DNA of 64,000 bases, from assembly GCF_028610625.1 (NCBI RefSeq), contig NZ_JAQQWU010000013.1:1-64000 (forward strand), written 5' to 3'. The notes below the pieces were generated by a model that worked only from the letters and a program-made list of their open reading frames with translations, did no database searches and was not told where the DNA came from. Position numbers and translations under genes: made by a program. The DNA is from Guptibacillus spartinae. Its GTDB lineage: Bacteria; Bacillota; Bacilli; Bacillales; Guptibacillaceae. Of this stretch, positions 36,501 to 43,859 are shown in pieces; positions within the stretch are counted from its first letter, which is position 1, and the number at the start of each line of letters is the position of its first letter.

Positions 36501-36610
36501 TCATTTCCGGTATCCTCTTCTCAGCTGTCTTAACGCTGATCATGGTACCAATGCTGTACCTTGTTTTCTACCGATTTAGAGGGAAGAAGAAAACACAAGA
36601 AGACATGTAA
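33539..36610 (+). CDS. RND-family efflux transporter (AcrB/SwrC-like)
   Basis: 1023-aa proton-driven exporter. Helix 1 near the N-terminus (FMIFILLFVIVGVFTFIQLP), a large porter-like domain, helix bundle with GLIIALGIIVDDSIVINDNIQR (the conserved Asp pair of RND helix 4), a repeat of the same layout, and GMVSLTGIVVRNSVVLIEFIEQ in the second bundle. It resembles SwrC (YerP) of B. subtilis, which exports surfactin and other lipophilic agents. GAGGAGG lies 7 nt before the ATG at 33539, the reason for not using the ATG at 33500. No membrane-fusion protein gene adjoins. Confidence 0.93.
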   Translation: MLKWILQRSKLFMIFILLFVIVGVFTFIQLPQREIPETTVNIGTISTVYPGATVDTVERSITNPIESSLSSIDGIAEVTSSSAAGFSNIVVEVAEGESKKEVFGDVRQAVSDATTSFPDEAFEPDVNESTAKMPIVSYHLTSDNREDLLSLQEELNRWSDEVEELSGVSGVTIKGLPEEQILIELKQDELKDSGLNVTDVQGAINNEYYPTPLGKQEMDDEVVQLSVENYDSLDEMEELFVGKNPEGDAVYLKDIATVEVQPKELKDIITFEGKPSVSFTAYVKSGEDIPTVDERVSDKIDELSEGLPSNVELEPYYSQASIVTDIFDGLFLSLAISVIAVIVATSLGLSGSGALVVALAVPISVLMGFIPLPFADVDLNQISVIGLIIALGIIVDDSIVINDNIQRRYKLGDKGMMGAVNGVKEIWVSIVTSSLAIVFTFLPLIFLSGGNGAFIRALPTVLITTIIASTLVALIFVPILRYFFSKRSKKPMSDAPGLLGKPLNKLADVYADKLLKNFSKKPILVSILGLVLTTAIFGLVVLTPFEFFPAADKEEVTVDVTLPIGTPIEETHDTLQEIEDRLKTDDGVYETSVFTGTGTPGLFNSSLTSTGENTGQIVARVDRENQTTQGLIDDWTDKLRNEYPDAEIFMETIQQGPPAGAPVTVTISGPEIDQLIDLRDTLKSDIEGLKTDLVVDDVGDFEPSVEYVPDRDALEENGITVNQISQQIRLATEGIPLKAFDNGVVKRDMNIVLEGSEDEVDLSSLELPAASTGGQPGPPELISLDQLVTTEESEQIQKIPHIDGERSITLRAFPKDEENYKEDVTKIVEDQRDQLDDPDYSITIGGENEAQNDFFAEITVLFIIVLFLVYLLIALQFNSLSLPFLVLVAVYLAIAGAILGLFVTQTPISFLGVMGMVSLTGIVVRNSVVLIEFIEQALKKGMDVKEAVIESGRVRLRPIILTAITSIVALIPVAVSGDALFTPLAVTIISGILFSAVLTLIMVPMLYLVFYRFRGKKKTQEDM

Positions 36611-36613
36611 ATC

Positions 36614-36653
36614 AAAAAGCGTTCAGAGATGTAATTCTCTGAACGCTTTTTTA
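36614..36653 (+). terminator. Terminator after the RND gene
   Basis: Arms AAAAAGCGTTCAGAG/CTCTGAACGCTTTTTT. Confidence 0.9.
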
Positions 36654-36785
36654 ATGGCAAGATGTTATTTGACTCATAATTGTTTCACCACACACTCTCT
36701 TAATATAAACCCGTTCATTTATCTTTTAAATTTTATCTCATGATCACACAAAGATTATTGTAAAATCATATGAAAGGAGTGATGG

Positions 36786-39323
36786 TTGAAACCAATGATT
36801 CACAAAAACGTACTTCGCTATTTAAAAATCATTTTACCAGTTGTTGTCTTCATACTCTCAGTAATGGAAATCCCGTTATTTTTATCAACGATCGATGCAA
36901 ATCTTCTACTGATAGAAATAAAACGATTTAACATCGGTAAACTAATCCTTGTCTTACTCATCACAATGGCAGCGGTCAGCCCAATGTTTTTATATGACAC
37001 ACTCATTTTGAAATCCGTACAAAGAACGTTTCCGATCAAGCAACGATTAAAGCAGTCATTTATCGTCAATGCTTTTTCAAACGCTATGGGATTTGGCGGC
37101 ATTATTAGCAGCATGCTTCGCAAATATTTTTACCAAACAAAGCATGACGACCAGCGTCAACTATCGGATCGCCTTGGAAACATGGCCTACTTTTATATTA
37201 CGGGTCTCTCTTTCCTTGCAGTGATCACATTGATCGTTTACAGAGAGCGTTTCTTACTAATGGAAATCCCCTTACTTTATATCGTGGTGATCGCGGTTGC
37301 TCTTTATTTACCCGTCCTCATTTTTTCTTTTATGTGGAACAACAAAGGGCGATCTTTTGCCTCCAAAACCAGGCTTCAGCTCATAGCCGTATCATTTCTT
37401 GAGTGGACTTCTGCGTTTTTAGCAATCTGGCTTGTCGCAACCATCCTTAACATAAATATTTCATTCCATGAGCTTCTCCCCCTTTTTGTGATCGCTTCAT
37501 GCGTTGGGGTTGTAAGTATGATACCTGGTGGAATCGGTTCATTCGATCTCACCTTTATTTGGGGCAGCCAGCTCATTGGTTTACAAAGTGAAAAAGTGCT
37601 TTTTCTACTGATCTTGTTTCGAATCGGCTATTTCTTTTTTCCATTTTTACTAGCTCTGATTCTATTCATAAGAGACTATTGGGAAAAGTGGAATGCCAAC
37701 TGGGATAACCTCCCGCTTGCATTGATGCAGAGACTCAGTCACGCCATCATCACGTTGCTGGTTTTCATCTCAGGTTTAATCTTGCTTTTATCTGCTGCTT
37801 TACCAGGAATTATTGATCGACTAAAAATTTTAGAAGAAATGCACTCCATCCCATTTTTCGTCAACCTCTCCCACCAGCTATCCGTCGGAGCTGGCTTTGC
37901 TTTACTGGGGTTATCTCGAGGAATTGAATACAAAGTAAAACGCGCCTACTACCTGACGATTGTCGTTCTCTTCTGTGCAGCCGCCTTTACCTTTTCAAAA
38001 GGAATCGATTATGAGGAAGCCATTTTTCTAATCGTTGTTGCCCTGATTCTTTACCTGTCAAGAACACGGTTTTATCGTGAAAGTTATGTTCTAACATGGA
38101 GCAAAACCCTGATTGATGGATTTGTCATCGTGTTGATAACGTCGATGTATGTGTTAATCGGATACTTCAGTTTGCCGACTTCCACAAAAACGATACCACC
38201 GCAGGTCTTGCCTTATCTCATCACGGATTACCATACTTTATTTTACAGTGCACTGATCGGGTTAATCATCGCGCTACTCGTTTTTGTGATTGGGAATGCT
38301 GTCATTAAACCAAAAGAACCGATTCAAAATACAAATCAAAAAGATGATCCAACCATATTGGAGCATTTGAACACGTATCATGGGAACACGCTAACACATT
38401 TGGTATTTCTTCATGATAAAGCACTCTTTTGGAATTCCAAACGCACGGTCTTCCTTTGCTTTCAGAAATCATCTGATAAACTCGTCGTTCTCGGGGATCC
38501 CGTTGGAGAGGAAAAGGATTTTTCAGATACGATCGATGAATTTCAACAGCTGGCAGATATTCAAGGCTTTACACCGGTCTTTTATGAAGTAAGCAATGGC
38601 ATGCTTCCCCTATTACACGAAAAAGGGTTTGGCTTTTTCAAGCTTGGTGAAGAAGCATTTGTTGAGTTGGATCAATTCACCTTATCCGGTAAAAAGATGA
38701 AAGCGCTGCGGGCAGTGAAAAACAAATTTGCACGTGAAAATTACTTGCTTGAAATTGCATCACCCCCTCACAGCGATGCGCTGCTGAATCAGTTAAAGGA
38801 AGTGTCAGATGAATGGCTACATGGGAGGAATGAAAAGGGGTTCTCGTTAGGATTCTTTGACGTGGATTATTTGAATAAATCAGAGATCGCTATTTTGCGA
38901 GAAAAGGATACGATGATCGCTTTTACCAGTCTTATGCCAGTCTACGACGGGCAGAAAACCATTTCTGTCGATTTAATGCGCTTTAGAAACGAAGCCCCCT
39001 CAGGCACTATGGACGTGATGTTTCTTTCGTTATTTGAATGGGCAAAAGCAGAAGGCTATCAATCTTTTAACCTTGGCATGGCACCACTCGCAAATGTGGG
39101 TCAATCAAAATTCTCTTTCCTTAGTGAACGAATTGCGGCTCAAATCTTTCTACATGGCCACATCTTCTACCACTTCCAGGGCTTACGGAAGTTCAAAGGA
39201 AAATACGCTCACACATGGGAACGCAAATACCTCGCCTATCGAAAGAAATCCTCACTTCCTTTTACGATGGCGCAGGTGTCGCGGTTGATAAGTAAGAAGG
39301 GAGGGGGTCAGGTTCGTACCTGA
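36786..39323 (+). CDS. mprF: Phosphatidylglycerol lysyltransferase/flippase MprF
   Basis: 845-aa bifunctional membrane protein. The N-terminal two thirds are a flippase with about 14 membrane segments (including MIPGGIGSFDLTFIWG); the C-terminal cytosolic DUF2156 domain (from about 520) moves lysine from Lys-tRNA to phosphatidylglycerol (LVVLGDPVGEEKDF, RAVKNKFARENY, FNLGMAPLANVG, KGKYAHTWERKYLAYRK). The product repels cationic peptides. TTG start with AAAGGAGTGATGG upstream. The last codons GGG GGT CAG GTT CGT ACC and the TGA stop lie inside a dispersed palindromic repeat (39303-39328), so the tail GGQVRT is not native MprF sequence. Confidence 0.94.
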   Translation: MKPMIHKNVLRYLKIILPVVVFILSVMEIPLFLSTIDANLLLIEIKRFNIGKLILVLLITMAAVSPMFLYDTLILKSVQRTFPIKQRLKQSFIVNAFSNAMGFGGIISSMLRKYFYQTKHDDQRQLSDRLGNMAYFYITGLSFLAVITLIVYRERFLLMEIPLLYIVVIAVALYLPVLIFSFMWNNKGRSFASKTRLQLIAVSFLEWTSAFLAIWLVATILNINISFHELLPLFVIASCVGVVSMIPGGIGSFDLTFIWGSQLIGLQSEKVLFLLILFRIGYFFFPFLLALILFIRDYWEKWNANWDNLPLALMQRLSHAIITLLVFISGLILLLSAALPGIIDRLKILEEMHSIPFFVNLSHQLSVGAGFALLGLSRGIEYKVKRAYYLTIVVLFCAAAFTFSKGIDYEEAIFLIVVALILYLSRTRFYRESYVLTWSKTLIDGFVIVLITSMYVLIGYFSLPTSTKTIPPQVLPYLITDYHTLFYSALIGLIIALLVFVIGNAVIKPKEPIQNTNQKDDPTILEHLNTYHGNTLTHLVFLHDKALFWNSKRTVFLCFQKSSDKLVVLGDPVGEEKDFSDTIDEFQQLADIQGFTPVFYEVSNGMLPLLHEKGFGFFKLGEEAFVELDQFTLSGKKMKALRAVKNKFARENYLLEIASPPHSDALLNQLKEVSDEWLHGRNEKGFSLGFFDVDYLNKSEIAILREKDTMIAFTSLMPVYDGQKTISVDLMRFRNEAPSGTMDVMFLSLFEWAKAEGYQSFNLGMAPLANVGQSKFSFLSERIAAQIFLHGHIFYHFQGLRKFKGKYAHTWERKYLAYRKKSSLPFTMAQVSRLISKKGGGQVRT

Positions 39324-39328
39324 CCCCC
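39303..39328. repeat. Dispersed palindrome, copy a (inside mprF 3' end)
   Basis: GGGGGTCAGG-TTCGTA-CCTGACCCCC; one mismatch in the centre compared with copies b and e. Six codons plus the stop of mprF are read from it. Confidence 0.85.
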
Positions 39329-39368
39329 TTTACAAACAGCTGTCCTTCTCACGTGGACTGTAGTGTAA

Positions 39369-39400
39369 AAAAGCTGCCTGATTTCCGGCAGCTTTTCGTT
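39369..39400. terminator. Bidirectional terminator at the end of array copy 1
   Basis: Ten-bp arms AAAAGCTGCC/GGCAGCTTTT (39369-39378, 39387-39396) with T-rich flanks on both strands. Ends mprF (+) and the PadR/ABC operon (-). Confidence 0.85.
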
Positions 39401-39490
39401 TTGGCCAATAAAATTGAGATTTGGCCAATATATGTTGAATTTGGACAATATCTTTCATTTATAGCCAATATCCTGAGATTTTGGCCAATA
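39401..39490 (-). repeat. 20-bp-period array, copy 1 (five units)
   Basis: TTGGCCAATA-like decamers begin at exactly 39401, 39421, 39441, 39461 and 39481, each followed by a different 10-nt spacer. Variants are TTGGACAATA (39441) and ATAGCCAATA (39461). On the minus strand it lies between the stop of the ABC operon (39511) and the hairpin at 39369-39400, i.e. in the 3' UTR. The same array, lacking the unit at 39401-39420, recurs at 42311. Confidence 0.9.
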
Positions 39491-39510
39491 AACCTCAGAC
39501 CCCTTCCCAA

Positions 39511-40359
39511 TTAAGCCCACATCCACTTCCAAATCTCTCGAGGGCTGGCGTTTTTTCCATACATCAATATGCCAACTTTAAAAATTTTACCTGCCATCTT
39601 CATACAGACCCAGGAAGTTAGTAGCAACAGACCGATTGATACGATGATCTCGCTCCAGGGCCATACTTCCAGTAAAGAGAGACGGAAAATCAAAGTTCCT
39701 GATGCGGTAAATGGTAGATAAGAACCGATCGTTGCGACAACTCCATTCGGATTTTCCAAGACAGGAAGAATAAAGAGTGAAAAGGAGAAAGGTAGCATCA
39801 TAATCATTCCTTGAAAGTTACTTGATGTGGTCACATCTTCCACCGTTGCCCCAAGACCAACTAGTAAGGCAGCAAATAAAAAGTAACCGAGAAGAGCGAT
39901 GAAAACCAATACGAATGTTTTCGGTACAAACAAATACTTTAAGCTCCCCAACCCAAATTTCCACACAACAAGTGGAAGAGCACAGAAAAGCCAAATGAAG
40001 ACCTGTGTTACGCCAAGGGCAAAATAGCCGATAATTTTCCCATGCATTAATTCGTGTGGATCCATGGAAGATAAAATCATTTCGGCAACTTTTTCTTTCT
40101 TCTCCTTAGAAGCACTCTGAAAAATCAACATCCCCGTTAATAGAACAGACAGAAAGATACTCCCAGAAACAATACCCGGCAACAAACCGGCATTTAACAA
40201 TGACAGTACTCCACTACTGTCCCAATCTCCTGAAATGATTGGAGGTAACAAGCTAAATCCAATAAGAAGAGCCGGGGTCATGAAAACAGAAATAAGAAAA
40301 GACTGATTGGTCATGTTTTGCTTCAATTCCCATTTCGCAACTTTCAAACTATTTTTCAT
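39511..40359 (-). CDS. ABC-2 type transporter permease (NatB-like)
   Basis: 282 aa: N-terminal cytosolic stub MKNSLKVAKWELKQNM, helix 1, a large outer loop, then five more segments (IIGYFALGVTQVFIWLFCAL, VLVFIALLGYFLFAALLVGLGA, and others) with EKKEKVAEMILSSMDPHELMHGKI, the conserved coupling segment of NatB/ABC-2 permeases. The start at 40359 has AAAGGAA upstream and overlaps the ATPase stop by 11 nt. Last gene of the PadR-DUF2812-ATPase-permease operon. Substrate unknown; sodium or antimicrobial export are possibilities. Confidence 0.88.
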   Translation of the reverse strand: MKNSLKVAKWELKQNMTNQSFLISVFMTPALLIGFSLLPPIISGDWDSSGVLSLLNAGLLPGIVSGSIFLSVLLTGMLIFQSASKEKKEKVAEMILSSMDPHELMHGKIIGYFALGVTQVFIWLFCALPLVVWKFGLGSLKYLFVPKTFVLVFIALLGYFLFAALLVGLGATVEDVTTSSNFQGMIMMLPFSFSLFILPVLENPNGVVATIGSYLPFTASGTLIFRLSLLEVWPWSEIIVSIGLLLLTSWVCMKMAGKIFKVGILMYGKNASPREIWKWMWA

Positions 40360-41269
40360 AAGACAGTTCCTTTCTGTCACTTGCAATGCTAACAAAAATG
40401 TCATGGAGAGAATTTCGGTCAAGACGAAGCGCTTGAATATCGAGTTGATTGGGAAGTATTTTCAACCAACTAGCAACGTTTATATCCTTTGCTAGATATA
40501 GAATAGACGTATTGTCATCTTGCTCAACCCGCTCCACCATTGGAATCTTTTTAAGCTGTGCACAGCTATTTTCCCCTCGGATGGTGCATTTATAATTTGA
40601 AAACCGGGCTTTCACGTCATGGATGTTTCCCGTCACAACTTCTTTTCCCTTATGAATTAATAAGAGTCGATCTCCTAGCGTTTCAACAAGATTCATCTGG
40701 TGAGACGAAAGTAAAATCGCAGTACCTTGTGTTGCCAAAGCTTTAATCTCTCGATGGAAAAGTTCCTGACTAACCGGATCCAGACCTGAAAATGGTTCGT
40801 CGAGAATAAGAATTTCTGGTTCATGAATGATGGAAGCAATAAATTGAACTTTCTGCCCCATTCCTTTTGACAATTCTTCCATTTTTGCTTTTTCTTTGCC
40901 TGCTAAACCAAATCTTTTTAGTAGTACCTTCGCCCGCTTTTTTGCGTTATGGATGGGATAATTCCTTAAATCGGCAAAGTATAAGAGAACATCCATCACT
41001 TTCATATTTTTATAAAGACCACGTTCTTCAGGCAAATAACCAATTCGTTCCGGCGGGACTTTTTGTACACGCTTACCCTGATAAAGCACTTCTCCTTCAT
41101 CAGGATAAAAAATTCCTAGAATCGATCGAATCGTCGTTGACTTCCCAGCCCCATTCGGTCCGAGAATGGCCATAATCTCTCCCTTTTTCACTTGAAAGGA
41201 AAGATTATCAACGATCGTCTCTTGTTTAAAGCGCTTGCCAAGTCCTTTAACCTCTAACACGACTGCCAT
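40349..41269 (-). CDS. ABC transporter ATP-binding protein (NatA-like)
   Basis: 306 aa: Walker A GPNGAGKST, Q-loop region YLPEERGLYKNM, signature LSKGMGQKVQF, Walker B ILILDEPFSGLDP, switch LSSHQMNLVE, and a C-terminal extension of about 90 aa. The YLPEERGLY and LSKG motifs are characteristic of the NatA/YhaQ group. Partner of the overlapping permease gene. It starts 19 bp after the DUF2812 gene. Confidence 0.92.
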   Translation of the reverse strand: MAVVLEVKGLGKRFKQETIVDNLSFQVKKGEIMAILGPNGAGKSTTIRSILGIFYPDEGEVLYQGKRVQKVPPERIGYLPEERGLYKNMKVMDVLLYFADLRNYPIHNAKKRAKVLLKRFGLAGKEKAKMEELSKGMGQKVQFIASIIHEPEILILDEPFSGLDPVSQELFHREIKALATQGTAILLSSHQMNLVETLGDRLLLIHKGKEVVTGNIHDVKARFSNYKCTIRGENSCAQLKKIPMVERVEQDDNTSILYLAKDINVASWLKILPNQLDIQALRLDRNSLHDIFVSIASDRKELSYEK

Positions 41270-41288
41270 CTCTTTTCACCTTCCACTA

Positions 41289-41831
41289 TTAAAAATTGTG
41301 TTTCTCTAACTTTTTTAATTTATAACGATAAGCGAGATAAGGCATTCCAGTAAAAATCAACACAATAATAGTAGGATAACTAATCGCTTCACTAATGACG
41401 CCTATTCCATTAGGAAGAAGTCCATTTTTACTACTGACCGAGACTACTATTAAAAATAGGGCAACAAGAAGGGCGGAGACGGCAACTTTTTTCATCGATT
41501 TACTTTCTCGCTCATATTTCTCCATCTCAGATTGCTTGTCAGAATAGATCGGATTTGTGCCCGGGGCAGCTTTAAAGATATGCATTTCTCCTGCGGAACA
41601 AACGTGAGTCCATCCCGCTTCTTGAAAATAGCTAAAATACTCTTCATCTGCTTCCTTTTGATAGTCTAGTGAGTAGATTACACTTTCGGGCTCTCTTTTC
41701 CGTAAAACAAAACCGAGGAAGGCAAACTTTTCTAACATCCAGCCTTTTTGAGCATGGTCACTGAGTTTCTCCATCTCTTTCTTTTCGGAGAATGCGAGCC
41801 CACTACTCATGAGATACTTTTTCTGCTTCAA
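41289..41831 (-). CDS. DUF2812 domain membrane protein
   Basis: About 180 aa. N-terminal DUF2812 domain (MSSGLAFSEKKEMEKLSDHAQKGWMLEKFAFLGFVLRK ... YFQEAGWTHVCSAGEMHIFKA) followed by two transmembrane segments (VAVSALLVALFLIVVSV and YPTIIVLIFTGMPYLAY). I place the start at a TTG (41831) that overlaps the PadR stop (TTGA) with AAAGGAG 10 nt upstream; a GTG at 41840 is too close to that site. DUF2812 genes usually follow PadR genes, as here. Possibly a sensor or modulator in the PadR module. Confidence 0.85.
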   Translation of the reverse strand: MKQKKYLMSSGLAFSEKKEMEKLSDHAQKGWMLEKFAFLGFVLRKREPESVIYSLDYQKEADEEYFSYFQEAGWTHVCSAGEMHIFKAAPGTNPIYSDKQSEMEKYERESKSMKKVAVSALLVALFLIVVSVSSKNGLLPNGIGVISEAISYPTIIVLIFTGMPYLAYRYKLKKLEKHNF

Positions 41832-42166
41832 TTCTCCCACTCTCCTTTATTCGTCAGGATCTCTTCTCCATGCTGAATCATCATCCGCTTTCGTTGAATT
41901 TCATTTTTTACAAGCTGTATCCCTTTTTCGGTCGTTACGTATACTTTTTTCTTATCGCTCTTATCGTGAAGCTCAATTAAATCTGCTCCAAGAAGCTTTT
42001 TAATCGTCGTATACATAGATGCTGGCCCGATGGTTATCGCTTGATTTGTTAATTCTTCAATCGTTTTCATAATTAAATAGCCGTGTTTCGGCTCCATAAG
42101 GGAGAGGAGAATATAGTAAGACGTATCCGTTAACTCCCCTACATCAAGAGAATCATTTCTTGGCAT
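41828..42166 (-). CDS. PadR-family transcriptional regulator
   Basis: 112-aa winged-helix repressor: LTDTSYYILLSLMEPKHGYLIMKTIEEL ... IGPASMYTTIKKLLGADLIELHDKSDKKKVYVTTEKGIQLV. First gene of the DUF2812/ABC operon; GGAGGAACC precedes the ATG. Two perfect-geometry palindromes lie directly upstream, which implies autoregulation and ligand-induced expression of the exporter. Confidence 0.92.
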   Translation of the reverse strand: MPRNDSLDVGELTDTSYYILLSLMEPKHGYLIMKTIEELTNQAITIGPASMYTTIKKLLGADLIELHDKSDKKKVYVTTEKGIQLVKNEIQRKRMMIQHGEEILTNKGEWEN

Positions 42167-42182
42167 TTGGTTCCTCCTACTT

Positions 42183-42234
42183 TATATCGTTTAATGATAT
42201 ATCAATAAATGTAATATATCAGGTAATGATATAT
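42183..42234 (-). promoter_or_regulatory. Twin PadR operators
   Basis: Two inverted repeats of the same build: TATATCG-N5-TGATATA (42183-42201) and ATATATCA-N5-TGATATAT (42214-42234), centres 32 bp apart, upstream of the PadR gene. Confidence 0.65.
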
Positions 42235-42280
42235 AAAGCAACTACAATTTGGAAAATAAAAAGTGCGCTGCACGGAGAAA

Positions 42281-42310
42281 AAGCCACCGGATTTCCGGCA
42301 GCTTTTCGTT
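42281..42310 (-). terminator. Hairpin at the end of array copy 2
   Basis: Minus strand AAAGCTGCCGG paired with CCGGTGGCTTT (two mismatches), then TTCTCC. The right arm as read on the plus strand (42291-42310) is identical to copy 1; the other arm has diverged. Confidence 0.65.
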
Positions 42311-42380
42311 TTGGCCAATATATGTTGATTTTGGACAATATATTTCATTTTTAGCCAATATCCTGAGATTTTGGCCAATA
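42311..42380 (-). repeat. 20-bp-period array, copy 2 (four units)
   Basis: Decamers TTGGCCAATA, TTGGACAATA, TTAGCCAATA, TTGGCCAATA begin at 42311, 42331, 42351 and 42371. The 10-nt spacers (TATGTTGATT, TATTTCATTT, TCCTGAGATT) match those of copy 1 unit by unit. Sits in the 3' UTR of the operon ending at 42402. Confidence 0.9.
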
Positions 42381-42401
42381 AACGCCTTACTAAGCTAGCA
42401 T

Positions 42402-43016
42402 TTACTGCATCTCTTTTTTCTTTTCAGTGATAAGGATCTTTAATAGTAAAACATCGCTGTCCTCTTGAATCATTTTCTCTACATCATCCGGATGATTCAA
42501 ATCAAACTGCCCCATCTCGTTCGATGTTGTACTCCGATAGACTGCCAGTACTTTTTCTTCATCTAAAGAGATGTCGACTTTTTTATCTTTGAAGGCGTAG
42601 TCCCAGGTTGCCATCGAACTTTCGAGCATTGGGACCCCACTCTGGTTTTGCGGCTCTAGACTCACACCTGGAGCATAAAGGAAATACAAAGGTTCTTGAT
42701 TCGTTGGTGTCATCATCCCAAATCCTAAATGGCCTTCCACTGTTCCATTGTTTGGATCTTCACCATAAATTAAATCGACTGGTTCGCCTTCTTTCTTTCC
42801 ATTTTGATAATGCTCCACCCAAAGCTTTACCCTTCTCTTATCTGCTTGTTTCAGTTCGAATTGAAAATCAAACAACCTTCCCAAAGAGAGATCCTCAAAT
42901 GTTTTCACATAATCGGATTCTGGTACAGGTTCAATTTCAGCCGCTGGATTTTGATTCGCACAGCCTGCTAGCAAAAGGGTCGCCATGACAACGAAAAGGG
43001 TCCATCTTTTCCTCAC
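42402..43016 (-). CDS. Lipoprotein of unknown function
   Basis: 204 aa. Signal peptide RWTLFVVMATLLLAGC with lipobox (Cys19), then a soluble domain with SLGRLFDFQFELKQADKRRVKLWVEHY and later VDISLDEEKVLAVYRSTTSNEM. No family recognised. GTG start overlaps the NUDIX stop as GTGA, with GGAGGAG upstream. Last gene of a tightly coupled eight-gene unit that also holds the DUF4871 lipoprotein at its head. Confidence 0.78.
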   Translation of the reverse strand: MRKRWTLFVVMATLLLAGCANQNPAAEIEPVPESDYVKTFEDLSLGRLFDFQFELKQADKRRVKLWVEHYQNGKKEGEPVDLIYGEDPNNGTVEGHLGFGMMTPTNQEPLYFLYAPGVSLEPQNQSGVPMLESSMATWDYAFKDKKVDISLDEEKVLAVYRSTTSNEMGQFDLNHPDDVEKMIQEDSDVLLLKILITEKKKEMQ

Positions 43017-43516
43017 TTCTTCTCCTCCAATTTAAGCGCTGCATCAAGAATCGCCTGATAGACCTCATTCCACTCTTTGTAATAGAGCTTTACATGGGCA
43101 GGATTAACAAACCTACGATCTCCTGATTCGTGTCTCGCTTTGAAGGGGAGCACCTCAGTAATTTTCATATGATAAAAAAGTTGATAACCTACTTCCGGAT
43201 AGGAACGATGTTGACTCCAATTCGGATTATCTCGATGATCAACTGTTAACGAACCAATGAATTGACTAGCACCTTTTACATACCCTTCTTCCATTACTTC
43301 ACGTGCGAAACAATCTTTTGGTAACTCTCCTTTTTCCACGTGTCCGCCTGGAAAGTCCCATCCTCTCTTCTTTAAATCAACTAAAAGAAGCTGATTTTGA
43401 TAAAAGCAAAACCCATGAACGCTCGTAACCACCCCGTCAGAAGGCAATAGTGCTTTACTATTCCAATGCAGTTTTACTTTATCTTGACCCCAATGAACGA
43501 TTGTCATCCTATCCAT
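43013..43516 (-). CDS. NUDIX hydrolase
   Basis: About 167 aa. NUDIX box: G-G-H-V-E-K-G-E-L-P-K-D-C-F-A-REVMEE, matching Gx5Ex7REUxEE; the final Gly position is occupied by Tyr (EEGYV). Such enzymes cut nucleoside-diphosphate-linked compounds using Mg. Start is uncertain: ATG at 43516 is very near AAAGGAG, ATG at 43507 is 11 nt from it. Sits between a small membrane gene and a lipoprotein gene in an overlapping unit. Substrate unknown. Confidence 0.85.
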   Translation of the reverse strand: MDRMTIVHWGQDKVKLHWNSKALLPSDGVVTSVHGFCFYQNQLLLVDLKKRGWDFPGGHVEKGELPKDCFAREVMEEGYVKGASQFIGSLTVDHRDNPNWSQHRSYPEVGYQLFYHMKITEVLPFKARHESGDRRFVNPAHVKLYYKEWNEVYQAILDAALKLEEKK

Positions 43517-43547
43517 CACTCCTTTCGTTAGGGCATTATTAAGCAAG

Positions 43548-43859
43548 TCATTGAATAATCGGAGGATCACCTGCCTCTGGAAGCAAATAAACAAACACAA
43601 ATAATAAACTTATGAATAGCCCTATCAACACAACGAGTATGGATAGAGTAGTATGCTTCGTTTGATAGTAACCGAGAATTCCAAATACGAAGCTACAAAC
43701 TCCAATAGCGAATTCTCCTATTGCGACCGGAAGTAGCGAACCATGTATCATCCATGAAGTTCGAATACCGTTTAGAACAGTAACGAATAGGAGGAGGATA
43801 ACTTGCAACGATAAGCCTATGAATGGAAGAATGTTGCTAGCACCTTTGTTTGTAGTCAT
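43548..43859 (-). CDS. Small membrane protein, function unknown
   Basis: 103 aa with three transmembrane segments (ILPFIGLSLQVILLLFVTVL, LLPVAIGEFAIGVCSFVFGILGYY, LSILVVLIGLFISLLFVFVYLL). Its ATG overlaps the stop of the upstream kinase gene (ATGA), so it is translated with it. It resembles small DUF-type bacilli membrane proteins but I cannot name the family. Confidence 0.75.
   Translation of the reverse strand: MTTNKGASNILPFIGLSLQVILLLFVTVLNGIRTSWMIHGSLLPVAIGEFAIGVCSFVFGILGYYQTKHTTLSILVVLIGLFISLLFVFVYLLPEAGDPPIIQ

Noticed and set aside
36055-36543. 162-aa minus-strand open frame inside the RND gene
   Set aside because: Thr/Ser/Ile-rich antisense shadow of a strongly conserved transporter; no ribosome binding site.
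39401-42380. CRISPR-like look of the TTGGCCAATA arrays
   Set aside because: Repeat is 10 nt and spacer 10 nt, spacers are the same in both loci, and no cas genes are present.
42608-42988. 126-aa plus-strand frame opposite the lipoprotein at 42402
   Set aside because: Antisense shadow without a start signal; the minus strand encodes a lipobox protein with a coupled start.
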